From Candidatus Anaerostipes excrementavium (GTDB taxonomy: Bacteria; Bacillota; Clostridia; Lachnospirales; Lachnospiraceae), in NCBI GenBank assembly GCA_019114985.1, contig DXEM01000005.1, forward strand, positions 36,790 to 100,789: a stretch of 64,000 bases of DNA, read 5' to 3'. The position numbers and the translations under genes are program-made. Numbering within the stretch: the stretch's first letter is position 1; every line of letters begins with the position of its first letter. This document shows, piece after piece, positions 27,166-35,401 of this stretch. The notes under the pieces are model-generated. The model was not told where the DNA came from, ran no database searches, and worked only from the letters and a program-made list of their open reading frames with translations.

Positions 27166-28183
27166 TTATATTGGAGAAGCGAGAAAACGCAGGCAGAATT
27201 TATTAATTGTAGAAGGGAATCATGAAAAGAATGAATTATTTATGCTGCTTTTTCGTTGTTTCCCGGAAATGAAGATTTCAATAGATGATATATGGATTTA
27301 TGGTACAAATATTTATATGTTATATGACGATATCGTCAATGAATATGGTGAAGAGTGGGAGGAAGATGATATAGATCTGCCCTTTATAATAAGCAAAAAG
27401 CAAGGGTTTATACCTCTGCGTTATAAAGAAGACTTTACGAACATTATTTTAGTTTTTGATTATGAGCGGCATGATGCAAAGTTTTCAGAGAAAAAAATTG
27501 TTCAGATGCAAAGATGCTTTATGGATTCAACAGATATGGGGAAATTATATATTAATTATCCAATGATCGAATCTTATCAAAATTTATGTTCTTTACCAGA
27601 TGAGAGTTACGCAGAGAAAAAAATTCCAGTGACATTACGGCCAGGAAAAAAATATAAAGCTTTTGTAAGGAAAGATTCTGTAGTCAATAAATTTATTGAT
27701 TTTCCACATAAGATCAACGATCTTCTAGAAAAGCACTTTAAAATATTCAATTCTAAAAAAAGGAAGAAATGTTGTGATGAGATTTTAGAAATCAAGACAA
27801 AAGATAATTTGCTTGAACAAATTCAGTGTATTTTGGACGGTAACATAGAAAAGGATTTGGGAGATACAGCAAAATACCAACTAAAAGCTATGATCAATCA
27901 CGTGGAATATGCAAATCGTGGACAAACTTATTGGCAGTATATGCGAAAAATTTTTATTCAAATTATTTTTCATAATATTTATAAAGCAGTACAAATTCAG
28001 TGTAATGACCATTTTAAAGAGTCGGGAAAAAACAAAGAACAGTTTAATAGGATTAACTTAGAAGAGATTCTTACGGAACAGAATATAGTAAGTAAAGACT
28101 ATGAAAAGGGTTTTATATGGGTTTTATGTACCTGTATTTTTCTGATTCCAGAGTATAATTTCAATCTCATATCTGAAGGATAG
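27158..28183 (+). CDS. TOPRIM-like partner protein of the AAA ATPase, putative defence effector
   Basis: 341 residues, not a family I can name with certainty. LLIVEGNHEKNEL (Glu19) resembles the first TOPRIM motif, and IILVFDYERHD (Asp101, Glu103) resembles the second, followed by KLYINYPMIESY, similar in position to the SNPCFEIW stretch of RloB. The remaining C-terminal half is helical and charged. By analogy with AriB, RloB and AbiLii it would be a nuclease held in check by the ATPase until infection. ATG 27158 overlaps the ATPase stop; a GTG at 27140 is a less likely start. A+T-rich. Confidence 0.65.
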   Translation: MNDYIGEARKRRQNLLIVEGNHEKNELFMLLFRCFPEMKISIDDIWIYGTNIYMLYDDIVNEYGEEWEEDDIDLPFIISKKQGFIPLRYKEDFTNIILVFDYERHDAKFSEKKIVQMQRCFMDSTDMGKLYINYPMIESYQNLCSLPDESYAEKKIPVTLRPGKKYKAFVRKDSVVNKFIDFPHKINDLLEKHFKIFNSKKRKKCCDEILEIKTKDNLLEQIQCILDGNIEKDLGDTAKYQLKAMINHVEYANRGQTYWQYMRKIFIQIIFHNIYKAVQIQCNDHFKESGKNKEQFNRINLEEILTEQNIVSKDYEKGFIWVLCTCIFLIPEYNFNLISEG

Positions 28184-28190
28184 TCATACG

Positions 28191-28415
28191 TTGACTTTGG
28201 ATCTGGAAACAAGATATTTTAAAGAAGATAAGGAAGGTGTTGCAGCTATGTGTAAAGTGATGGAAGATATGGTATTAGAAGAAATTACAGAAAACAAAAA
28301 AGAGATTGCCCTTTCCATGATTAACGATGGCGTATTATCTTTGGAAAAAATTGCATCGTATGTAGGTTTGACAGTTGAAGAGATCAAGAAACTTGCAAAA
28401 GAAAAAACAAAATAA
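28191..28415 (+). pseudogene. C-terminal remnant of an Rpn/PD-(D/E)XK transposase-like protein
   Basis: 74 residues from a TTG, or 55 from ATG 28248, which has a good AAGGAAGG site. The composition ETRYFKEDKEGVAAMCKVME and the tail MINDGVLSLEKIASYVGL resemble the C-terminal end of Rpn-type recombination-promoting nucleases common in Lachnospiraceae. The catalytic N-terminal region is absent. It could still be translated as a small protein, but it reads as a leftover of a mobile gene next to the defence pair. Confidence 0.55.
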
Positions 28416-28432
28416 ATTAGAGTGATTACATA

Positions 28433-28465
28433 GCCGGAAGGTTTTCAGGAACGAAAATCTCCGGC
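28433..28465 (+). terminator. Hairpin, probable terminator
   Basis: GCCGG plus GGTTTTC pairs with GAAAATC plus CCGGC around an AGGAAC loop, with small internal mismatches, followed by GATTTTC. The T tract is weak. Confidence 0.5.
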
Positions 28466-28674
28466 GATTTTCATAAATGCAATATTCTTTCCTGTGCAGT
28501 AATTTATTCCATCAGTTTCAAAGAAAATATCTATTTTTTATCGAATAAAAGATGGCATGCAGAAAGAGGGTGATGTTGACACTCTTAATGAGAGGGATTT
28601 ATAATAAAAAAGACATATATAAATGTTATAATCAATTTAAATTACAGCGTAATTTTATGTTGGAAAGGATTTTT

Positions 28675-30135
28675 ATGAGGAACAAATCGGCATCGCTGCT
28701 CCGAATTGGCGGCAGGCAATCAAAAGCAAAAATTTTTGCACCAGTTCTATTGCTAATTATCATTGTGCTTACATACATCATATTTATAACGGAAAACAGG
28801 CGGTATATTTTGGATTTGAATGAAAAATATATCGAGGAGACATCTTCGCTTACGGCACAGCGTGTTGACGAGCTGCTCCATGCCCGTCAGAAAAGTCTGG
28901 ATACTCTTGCGATTACTGTTCAAGGGTGGCTGAATGAGCCGGAAGTTGATTCTGAGATGCTAAAGTTTTTACAGGATAATTCAATTTTTGATTATGTTGA
29001 GTTTATTGATTCCTCAGGTTTAAATCACAATGCTTACGGTTTAAATTCAGATTCAACTGATCGTGAAAATTACCTAAAGGGTATCGACGGGGAGAGCGGT
29101 ATCTCTGTCATTTTTAATTCAAGAATCACATCGGAAACTTTAATTTGCTTCTATACTCCTCTATATTATAAAGGAGAGATTTTTGGTGTGCTGAACGGAA
29201 TGTACAGAGAAGAAACACTGTTAAGTACCATTGATGCAGAACTCTTTGGAGAATCCGCAGAGTCTTACTTGTGCATGAAAGATGGAAATGTTATAGCATG
29301 CAGGGAAGAAGACCATATTACTAATATTTTTCGCCTTTTTGAGGAAGGCGGAAGCCATGTTGTTTCTGATGAGACTCTTTCAGACATTCGCAGCTCATTT
29401 AAACAGCATAAACCTTATAATTTTACCTATGAGGACGACTCCGGAATCGGAAATGCATCCATCGCCGTTATCTCAGATAATGATTGGATGCTTGTGCATG
29501 TTTTTCCAAGCTCCCTTGTTAAATCTATGCAGCGGGATGCCAATAAATCAGGTACAACGCTGACAATAGTCATTACAATTTCTTTTATAGCGGCTGTTAT
29601 ACTCTTAATCTTAAGCAATACGAGACGAGAAAATGAAATGCTGCAGCATGCGCAGACGGATCAGATGACCGGATGCTTAAATCAAACTGCCATAAGATTG
29701 GTAATTGACGATTTGCTGCAAAAAAATCCGGAGAAGCTGTTTGCTTTTTATATTTTTGATATTGATAATTTTAAGCAGGCAAATGACAAATTTGGTCACG
29801 CCTTTGGTGATACGGTAATCTGCAGATTTGCTGAATTGATTCATTCTTGTATTTCTAAGGACGATGGAGTCCTTGGACGAATTGGAGGAGATGAGTTTGT
29901 TGCGCTGATTCCTGTCCTGGGTGATGAATATGCAAAGCAAAAAGCATCCTTGTTAAATGAGATTCTGGATACTGACTGTGTGAGCGGTGATGTATGCTGG
30001 CATATGTCAGCAAGTATCGGTTTTTGCTTTGCTCCAAAAGATGGAGATTCCTTCCATGAATTATACAGAAAAGCCGACGCTGCTCTGTATATGTCAAAGC
30101 ACAAAGGAAAAGGCACCAATTCCATGTTTTGTTAA
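28675..30135 (+). CDS. Membrane diguanylate cyclase, dCACHE sensor plus GGDEF
   Basis: 486 residues. Membrane helices at about 22-42 and 302-322 bracket an extracellular Cache-type sensor domain; the C-terminus is a GGDEF domain with intact GGDEF at 404-408, so it should make c-di-GMP from two GTP. The RxxD inhibitory I-site five residues before GGDEF is not present (KDDG there). ATG 28675 is favoured by GGAAAGGA upstream; a longer in-frame start at 28552 lacks support. It lies directly upstream of a c-di-GMP riboswitch, so the cyclase probably feeds the switch. Confidence 0.9.
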   Translation: MRNKSASLLRIGGRQSKAKIFAPVLLLIIIVLTYIIFITENRRYILDLNEKYIEETSSLTAQRVDELLHARQKSLDTLAITVQGWLNEPEVDSEMLKFLQDNSIFDYVEFIDSSGLNHNAYGLNSDSTDRENYLKGIDGESGISVIFNSRITSETLICFYTPLYYKGEIFGVLNGMYREETLLSTIDAELFGESAESYLCMKDGNVIACREEDHITNIFRLFEEGGSHVVSDETLSDIRSSFKQHKPYNFTYEDDSGIGNASIAVISDNDWMLVHVFPSSLVKSMQRDANKSGTTLTIVITISFIAAVILLILSNTRRENEMLQHAQTDQMTGCLNQTAIRLVIDDLLQKNPEKLFAFYIFDIDNFKQANDKFGHAFGDTVICRFAELIHSCISKDDGVLGRIGGDEFVALIPVLGDEYAKQKASLLNEILDTDCVSGDVCWHMSASIGFCFAPKDGDSFHELYRKADAALYMSKHKGKGTNSMFC

Positions 30136-30211
30136 ATTTTGCTGTCGAACTATGTCGAATTAGCATAACGGATATTCGAAAAATGTATTATATTATTATG
30201 AAATATTCAGG

Positions 30212-30217
30212 TATAAT
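30212..30217 (+). promoter_or_regulatory. Probable -10 box of the riboswitch transcript
   Basis: TATAAT at 30212-30217 would start RNA near 30224, just before the riboswitch aptamer. The -35 region is poor. Confidence 0.45.
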
Positions 30218-30237
30218 CGGATCAGAAACATATAAAT

Positions 30238-30322
30238 GAATATAAGGGCAAAACCGTCGAAAGGCGGTGACGCAAAGCTATAGGGTCTGAAACGATAAGG
30301 AGTATGACAGCCAGCTGCCGAT
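30238..30322 (+). ncRNA. c-di-GMP-I (GEMM-I) riboswitch
   Basis: The GEMM-I consensus can be read directly: AGGGCAAAACCGTC, a GAAA tetraloop, GGCGGTGACGCAAAGC, then GGGTCTG, and the closing ATGACAGCCAGCTGCC. The pieces occur in the right order and spacing for the two-helix aptamer that binds one c-di-GMP. It sits about 85 bases upstream of a PilZ-containing glycosyltransferase and is followed by a hairpin at 30319-30343 that could be the expression platform. Confidence 0.93.
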
Positions 30323-30349
30323 ATATACCAAGTCCGTATATCGTTCTTC
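30319..30349 (+). terminator. Expression-platform hairpin of the riboswitch
   Basis: CGATATA (30319-30325) pairs with TATATCG (30337-30343) and is followed by TTCTTC. It shares the last aptamer bases (CCG), so ligand binding and hairpin formation may compete. The T tract is weak, so termination is likely but not sure. Confidence 0.5.
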
Positions 30350-30405
30350 AGAGGATAGTTTTGCGCGTATTTTTATACAATTGCTGTTAATGAAGGAGCG
30401 ATACT

Positions 30406-32274
30406 ATGGACTTTTATTTATTGATAACATCTGGTGTTTTACTGGGCTTATTTCTTTTGGCAAAGATAAATAAAAGGTACCGAAAAGGTTTGATTATTGT
30501 TAATACGATAAACTGTCTGTTTTACATAAGCTGGAGAGTGACAACGATTCCCTGGAGTGAGGGGATCGGGAGCATTCTGATGGGTGTAATGCTGTTCTTA
30601 GCGGAAGTACTGGGACTGGTGGCATTCTTTAATTTTCAATATCTTTTTATGGGAACCTATCGGCCGGAGAAGAAAACTTTGGATGATTTTCAAGAGAAAG
30701 AGATTCCGTTTGTGGATGTGCTGATTTGTACCTATAACGAACCATTGTATCTTTTGGAGATGACCATTGCAGGGGCAGTGAGTATGAGGTATCCCAAAAA
30801 TCGTTTTCAGGTTTATGTCTGCGATGACGGGCATAGAAGCGAGCTGGAAGAACTTTGCCGTAACTATCAGATTGGATATATTACGCGCGAAGATAACGAA
30901 GGCGCAAAAGCCGGGAATATCAATCATGCGTTGTCGCTGATTCAGGGGGATCTGTTTGCGGTTCTGGACGCAGATATGATACCGACAAAAGAATTTCTTG
31001 AAAAAACGGTGGGATATTTCAGCAATTCCAATCTCGCCTTTGTTCAAGTACCGCAAGTCTATTACAATCAAGATATGTACCAATATAATCTTGGAAAAAG
31101 AATACCCAATGAGCAGGATTTCTTTATGAGAGACATCCAGGAAGCGCGTGCTGCACGAGATGCAGTACTCCATGTGGGAACCAATGCAGTGTTTCGCCGT
31201 GAATTCGTGGAGGAAATCGGAGGATATCCAACCTGTTCCATCACGGAAGATATGGCGATTGGCATGCAGCTTCAGGCGCATGGATATGACTCAGTGCTGG
31301 TAAATGAAGAACTTGTATACGGACTGTCGGCCACAACATTTCCGGAGCTGGTCAAACAAAGAGATCGTTGGTGCAGAGGAAATCTTCAGGTGCTGAAGCA
31401 TTATAATCCAATCTTCATGAAAGGTTTGAGTTTTTCACAGAAAATTGCGTATCTGGATGGAGGAATCTACTGGTTTGCCAATATTCAAAAGATGATTTTT
31501 ATCTTGTGTCCGCTGTTATATCTGCTTACCGGAATTCCAATCTTGAATTGTAAATTGAACACCATCATTTGTGCTTACATTCCTTATATTCTTGGACAGG
31601 TTTTAATGTTTCGTGCTTTGACACCAAAGACAAGAAGTATGAAATGGGCACACTACTATGAGATGGTAATGGCGCCATATCTGTCGATTTCCATATTGAA
31701 AGAATTATTGAATTTGAAACATTCTTTTAATGTCACATTGAAAGAAAACATTTTGGAAAAACGAACCTTTCAATTAAAGATCGTGATCCCGTATCTGATC
31801 ATATTAGCAATCACAATCGGAGCTTGGGCGGCAGCTGCCGCAGCGCTTAAGAGTGGGAGTCTTCCGGCAGCGGCTGTAGCAGTGAATATCGGATGGAGCC
31901 TTTATAACGTTTCCGGTATCTGGATCGCTATTAGAGCTGCGATGCAAAAGCCTATTTTCAGGAAGACAGAACGGCTGCCGGTAACAAATTCAAAAGATAT
32001 GAAAGCAGAATTAGGAAATGAATGCATAGAAGTGCGGCTGGAGGATATATCCGCACAAGGGTGCCGGATATCTGTTCCTGAAAATTTGAATATCAATCAG
32101 GGGTGTTTTATTCAAATTATTTTAGATAAAATCAAAATTCCGGGGAATGTTGTGCGATTATCAAAGGGAATGGCAGCATTGAAATTTAAGGAATTATCTC
32201 CGGAACAGATGAAAGCGGTTATGAATATTTTTGTAGGGAATATAAAAGCACATTATCAAGTAGAAGGAAAATAG
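30406..32274 (+). CDS. Processive family-2 glycosyltransferase with PilZ domain (BcsA-like)
   Basis: 622 residues. Three N-terminal membrane helices, then a GT-A catalytic domain with all motifs of processive synthases: DDG at 140-142, DAD at 188-190, TED at 280-282 and QRDRW at 318-322. Several membrane helices follow, forming the translocation channel, and a C-terminal PilZ domain has RKTER (RxxxR) and DISAQG (DxSxxG), the two c-di-GMP contact motifs. It should build and export a beta-linked polysaccharide when c-di-GMP binds. No BcsB, cellulase or other bcs partners are nearby, so the polymer may not be cellulose. Expression is also under a c-di-GMP riboswitch. Confidence 0.92.
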   Translation: MDFYLLITSGVLLGLFLLAKINKRYRKGLIIVNTINCLFYISWRVTTIPWSEGIGSILMGVMLFLAEVLGLVAFFNFQYLFMGTYRPEKKTLDDFQEKEIPFVDVLICTYNEPLYLLEMTIAGAVSMRYPKNRFQVYVCDDGHRSELEELCRNYQIGYITREDNEGAKAGNINHALSLIQGDLFAVLDADMIPTKEFLEKTVGYFSNSNLAFVQVPQVYYNQDMYQYNLGKRIPNEQDFFMRDIQEARAARDAVLHVGTNAVFRREFVEEIGGYPTCSITEDMAIGMQLQAHGYDSVLVNEELVYGLSATTFPELVKQRDRWCRGNLQVLKHYNPIFMKGLSFSQKIAYLDGGIYWFANIQKMIFILCPLLYLLTGIPILNCKLNTIICAYIPYILGQVLMFRALTPKTRSMKWAHYYEMVMAPYLSISILKELLNLKHSFNVTLKENILEKRTFQLKIVIPYLIILAITIGAWAAAAAALKSGSLPAAAVAVNIGWSLYNVSGIWIAIRAAMQKPIFRKTERLPVTNSKDMKAELGNECIEVRLEDISAQGCRISVPENLNINQGCFIQIILDKIKIPGNVVRLSKGMAALKFKELSPEQMKAVMNIFVGNIKAHYQVEGK

Positions 32275-32294
32275 CAAAAGGGAGAGGGAGTTAT

Positions 32295-33302
32295 ATGGCT
32301 GATAAGGGGAGACTGATTCAAAGAGGTAAAATGACCTTAAAGAAACCAGTTATTTTGAGTCTTTTTGCAGGCACAAGTCTGCTGGTGCCGGTGATGGCGC
32401 TGCTGTTATATCAATCGATCTATAACAGCAATATTCAATCGGAGATAGAACATCTGGAAAGTACGATGAACCAGATACAGAGTTTCATTCAGTCGGAAAA
32501 GTTTCTGGAATTGATTCCCACAGAATGGCATGGAATTATCCATGAATATGTTTCGGATTTATCGGTTCTTTCGTCTGCCTCATGGAAAAGCTTTGGGATG
32601 GGTCTGTTTGTGATACTTGCAGCAAGTGGTTTTATCTTATTTTTCGTATATTGGATTTTGGGACATATGGTGATAAATGACCTAAAGATGATCAATCAAA
32701 AATTGACGGAAGAAATGTTAAAAAATACAAAGGATTCTCTGACTGGTCTGTATAATCGGAATAAAGTTGAAGATGAGGCGCAGGAAATTTTCCGGAAGAA
32801 AACTCCTCAGGGAATGTTAATTCTCATTGATCTGGATAATTTTAAGAAGGTCAATGATGAAGCGGGGCATATAGAAGGCGACAGGGTACTGAAAACTTTC
32901 GGACAGATTCTGGACAGGCAGTTCCGCGCCACAGACACAAAAGCCAGATTAGGCGGGGATGAGTTTGTGATCCTGCTTCAGCAGGAACTTACAACGGAAG
33001 TATTGCAGATGAAGCTGAATCGTTTTCTGGATGAAGTGCGGCTGGAATTGAAAGAATATTATAAGAACTATAAATTATCTGTCAGCATTGGTGTGGCAGT
33101 AATTACTCAGGACATCCGCTCCTATACAGAATTGTACAAAAGCGCTGATGCGGCAATGTATGTCGCAAAGCGGAGTGGAAAAGACAGATTTTATGTAAAT
33201 AAGGATAATAATACTTGTATGCGTGAAAACTGTATTTGCTGCAGAGCAATTTGTGATCGGAGAAAGACCCTGTTTGGTGAGAAAAGAAGGTGTAAGACAT
33301 GA
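32295..33302 (+). CDS. Membrane diguanylate cyclase (GGDEF) with Cys-rich tail
   Basis: 335 residues. Two membrane helices (about 17-40 and 101-124) enclose a short outer segment; the GGDEF domain has GGDEF at 220-224 and an intact I-site RATD at 211-214, so it should be active and product-inhibited. The last 25 residues are unusual: six Cys (in CMRENCICCRAIC and RRCK) rich in Arg and Lys, possibly a metal or redox element. It begins 20 bases after the glycosyltransferase, and its stop overlaps the start of the LysR gene, so the three form one riboswitch-controlled operon. Confidence 0.9.
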   Translation: MADKGRLIQRGKMTLKKPVILSLFAGTSLLVPVMALLLYQSIYNSNIQSEIEHLESTMNQIQSFIQSEKFLELIPTEWHGIIHEYVSDLSVLSSASWKSFGMGLFVILAASGFILFFVYWILGHMVINDLKMINQKLTEEMLKNTKDSLTGLYNRNKVEDEAQEIFRKKTPQGMLILIDLDNFKKVNDEAGHIEGDRVLKTFGQILDRQFRATDTKARLGGDEFVILLQQELTTEVLQMKLNRFLDEVRLELKEYYKNYKLSVSIGVAVITQDIRSYTELYKSADAAMYVAKRSGKDRFYVNKDNNTCMRENCICCRAICDRRKTLFGEKRRCKT

Positions 33303-34219
33303 TGAATATTTCCTGGCTGATGCAGTTTCTGGAGATTGTGGACAAAAAAAGTATTAATAAAGCGGCAGAGACACTTTTTGTCAGCCAGTCTGTGCTTAGC
33401 AGAAATATGAAAAAACTGGAAGAGTATATGGGATATTCACTGATGAATCGATCCAATCAAGGAGTCAGTCTGACAAAAGAAGGCCGTTTGTTATATCAAT
33501 ATGGTCAATCTCTGGCAAATGATATAAAATCCATAGAAGCGCTGAGGAAAGAAGAAGAGAGGGCAAAATGTTCAGAACTTCATGTATATTTGTTTTCGCT
33601 TTACATGAGATCGAAACTATTGCTGGATTATATTTCAAAAGACAGCAGTGTTTCTATGATATTAAAAATTTATGACGCCAAGCTGGAAGAATTGCTGCAG
33701 GGAGTTCAGGAAGATGAACTTGCAGTCGGGATAGCGGTGCTCAGTGATCCGGAGATCTTTTCACTGGAGAAAAAGCTCTCACAAAAGAATTGTTCTATGG
33801 AGATATTAAGCCGAGGGGGACTGTATCTGCAGGTTCGGGAATCCTGCACAGATGTTGAAAAGGATGGAGTCCTGCAGGGAGAGGTTCTGGAAAATATGAG
33901 ATTTGTCCACTTGGATTTAGACATATATTCTATTTTGCGTTTGAGCATTAAGCTGAATGGAATGGCTTTGACGAATCTAAAGCAGGTAATAACGGTAAAC
34001 AGTTATCCTATGCTGGTGGAAGTATTAGCGGAGACAAACAGTTTCAGTTTGGGAAATAAGTGGCAGATCGAGGAAATGAAGCGTCATGGAATCAGATGTA
34101 TAGAGATACCGGATGTCGAAATAGGAATGAATTTGGTACTATTCAAAAATAAGGCGTCGGTTTCTCAGGAAGTGAAAGATTTTATCAAGGCATTCAAAAA
34201 AGTGTACCAAATTTCATAA
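33299..34219 (+). CDS. LysR family transcriptional regulator
   Basis: 306 residues. N-terminal helix-turn-helix (MQFLEIVDKKSINKAAETLF, then VSQSVLSRNMKKLE) and a LysR substrate-binding domain that is rather diverged. Its ATG overlaps the stop of the GGDEF gene (ATGA), implying translational coupling. A LysR protein cotranscribed with, rather than divergent from, its partner genes is uncommon. It ends before a very strong terminator. Effector and targets unknown. Confidence 0.85.
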   Translation: MMNISWLMQFLEIVDKKSINKAAETLFVSQSVLSRNMKKLEEYMGYSLMNRSNQGVSLTKEGRLLYQYGQSLANDIKSIEALRKEEERAKCSELHVYLFSLYMRSKLLLDYISKDSSVSMILKIYDAKLEELLQGVQEDELAVGIAVLSDPEIFSLEKKLSQKNCSMEILSRGGLYLQVRESCTDVEKDGVLQGEVLENMRFVHLDLDIYSILRLSIKLNGMALTNLKQVITVNSYPMLVEVLAETNSFSLGNKWQIEEMKRHGIRCIEIPDVEIGMNLVLFKNKASVSQEVKDFIKAFKKVYQIS

Positions 34220-34242
34220 GTTCTGCGATGCAGATCGTATTT

Positions 34243-34287
34243 AACCGGATGGTTTTCAAAAAAGAAGACCATCCGGTTCTTTTTTTA
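34243..34287 (+). terminator. Strong Rho-independent terminator
   Basis: AACCGGATGGT (34243-34253) pairs with ACCATCCGGTT (34268-34278) and is followed by CTTTTTTT. It ends the c-di-GMP operon. Confidence 0.92.
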
Positions 34288-34422
34288 CAGGGAAACTTTG
34301 TCCTTATTCAGAATCGGATTTTGACTTATCTGTCTTATTCTATAGTATATTTAACACAAAAGTGGAGAGACTGGTGAATACGATACGAAACTTAATGGAT
34401 TAGACAGAAGGGAGAAGAATGG

Positions 34423-35277
34423 ATGGACAAGAAAAGACAGATGACGGAAAGAGATTTGATCAATTTTGGAAACTATCTGATGGAACGGGAGAATTCTCCT
34501 GCTACCATTGAAAAATATATGAGGGATGTACAAAAATTTTATGAGTTTTCTTCTGATGGCGCGATCTGCAAAGAAGAATTGCTGCGGTATAAAGAGTGGC
34601 TGATAAAAAAGTATGCCGTCAGCAGCGTTAATTCTATGTTGGTGGCACTAAATCAGTTCTTAGGATATATGGAGCTGGGCAGTCTGAGATTGAAACGCCT
34701 AAAGGAACAAAAGTCTTGTGTAGAAATAACGGGACGTGCGCTAAGTAAGAAGGAATTCCGGAAATTAGTGCAGATGGCGAGACAGAGAGGGAAAGGACAG
34801 CTTGCCATAATGTTGGAAACTATGTGTGCAACGGGAGTCCGAGTCAGTGAATTAAAATATTTTCTGGTTAAGGATATATCCAAGGGAATCGTTCGGGTGT
34901 GGAACAAAGGGAAAGAGCGGATTGTGGTATTGCCGGATATCTTGAAGAAAAAATTACTTCTATATATAAGGAAAGAACATCTTACAACGGGACTTTTGTT
35001 CTGTACCCGATCCGGACGAGAAAAAGACAGATCAAATATATGGAGGGAAATGAAAGAATTGGCTCGATGGGCGAAAGTGAACGCAGATAAAGTATTTCCC
35101 CACAATTTGCGTCATTTATTCGCAAGAACATTCTATAAGGAAACGAAAAATCTAATCAATCTTTCGGATATTCTCGGACACAGCAGTATCGAAGTAACAA
35201 GAATTTATGCCTCTGAGGGAGTTAATGAGTGGAAAAGAGATCTGGAAAAAATGAGGATTCTGGATCTGACAACATAA
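34423..35277 (+). CDS. Tyrosine recombinase, probable DNA invertase of the adjacent switch
   Basis: 284 residues, a complete XerC/D-type recombinase. A SAM-like N-terminal core-binding domain is followed by the catalytic domain with Arg140 (TGVRVSELK), a Lys in the VWNKGKER hairpin, His227/Arg230 (HNLRH), His253 (LGHSS) and nucleophile Tyr262 (TRIYA). It is not accompanied by an excisionase or other mobile-element genes. Its stop codon lies inside the left inverted repeat of the switch at 35269-35609. This proximity makes it the obvious enzyme for inverting that segment, which is inference. TTGACT at 34321 may be part of its promoter. Confidence 0.88.
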   Translation: MDKKRQMTERDLINFGNYLMERENSPATIEKYMRDVQKFYEFSSDGAICKEELLRYKEWLIKKYAVSSVNSMLVALNQFLGYMELGSLRLKRLKEQKSCVEITGRALSKKEFRKLVQMARQRGKGQLAIMLETMCATGVRVSELKYFLVKDISKGIVRVWNKGKERIVVLPDILKKKLLLYIRKEHLTTGLLFCTRSGREKDRSNIWREMKELARWAKVNADKVFPHNLRHLFARTFYKETKNLINLSDILGHSSIEVTRIYASEGVNEWKRDLEKMRILDLTT

Positions 35278-35326
35278 TATTAATTACGTTGTAAAAGAAA
35301 ACAACATAATATTAATTATGTTGTAA
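35269..35326 (+). repeat. Left inverted repeat of the invertible promoter switch (58 bp)
   Basis: Matches the reverse complement of 35552-35609 with one mismatch (third base). It contains two near-palindromic 24-bp cores, 35269-35292 and 35301-35324, each built as ACAACATAAT, ATTA, then ATTAYGTTGT, with 8 bp between them. The left end includes the last codons and stop of the recombinase gene. Confidence 0.95.
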
Positions 35327-35367
35327 AAAAATACATAGTTCGAGAAATGAAAATCTGTTACTACTTT

Positions 35368-35396
35368 ATTCTATACAAGAAACAAATAAATGTCAA
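35368..35396 (-). promoter_or_regulatory. Promoter inside the invertible segment, pointing left
   Basis: On the minus strand TTGACA (35396-35391), a 17-bp spacer and TAGAAT (35373-35368): a perfect -35 and a good -10. As read it fires towards the recombinase gene and would produce RNA antisense to its 3' end. Confidence 0.8.
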
Positions 35397-35401
35397 TAAA
35401 T

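Noticed and set aside
34423..35277. Tyrosine recombinase as the integrase of a prophage or ICE
   Set aside because: No excisionase, phage or conjugation genes nearby, and the inverted repeats beside it fit a local inversion role better.
35269..35326. The repeats as a CRISPR-like or insertion-sequence terminal repeat
   Set aside because: Only one inverted pair exists, there is no transposase between the repeats, and the interior has a promoter and terminator instead of genes.
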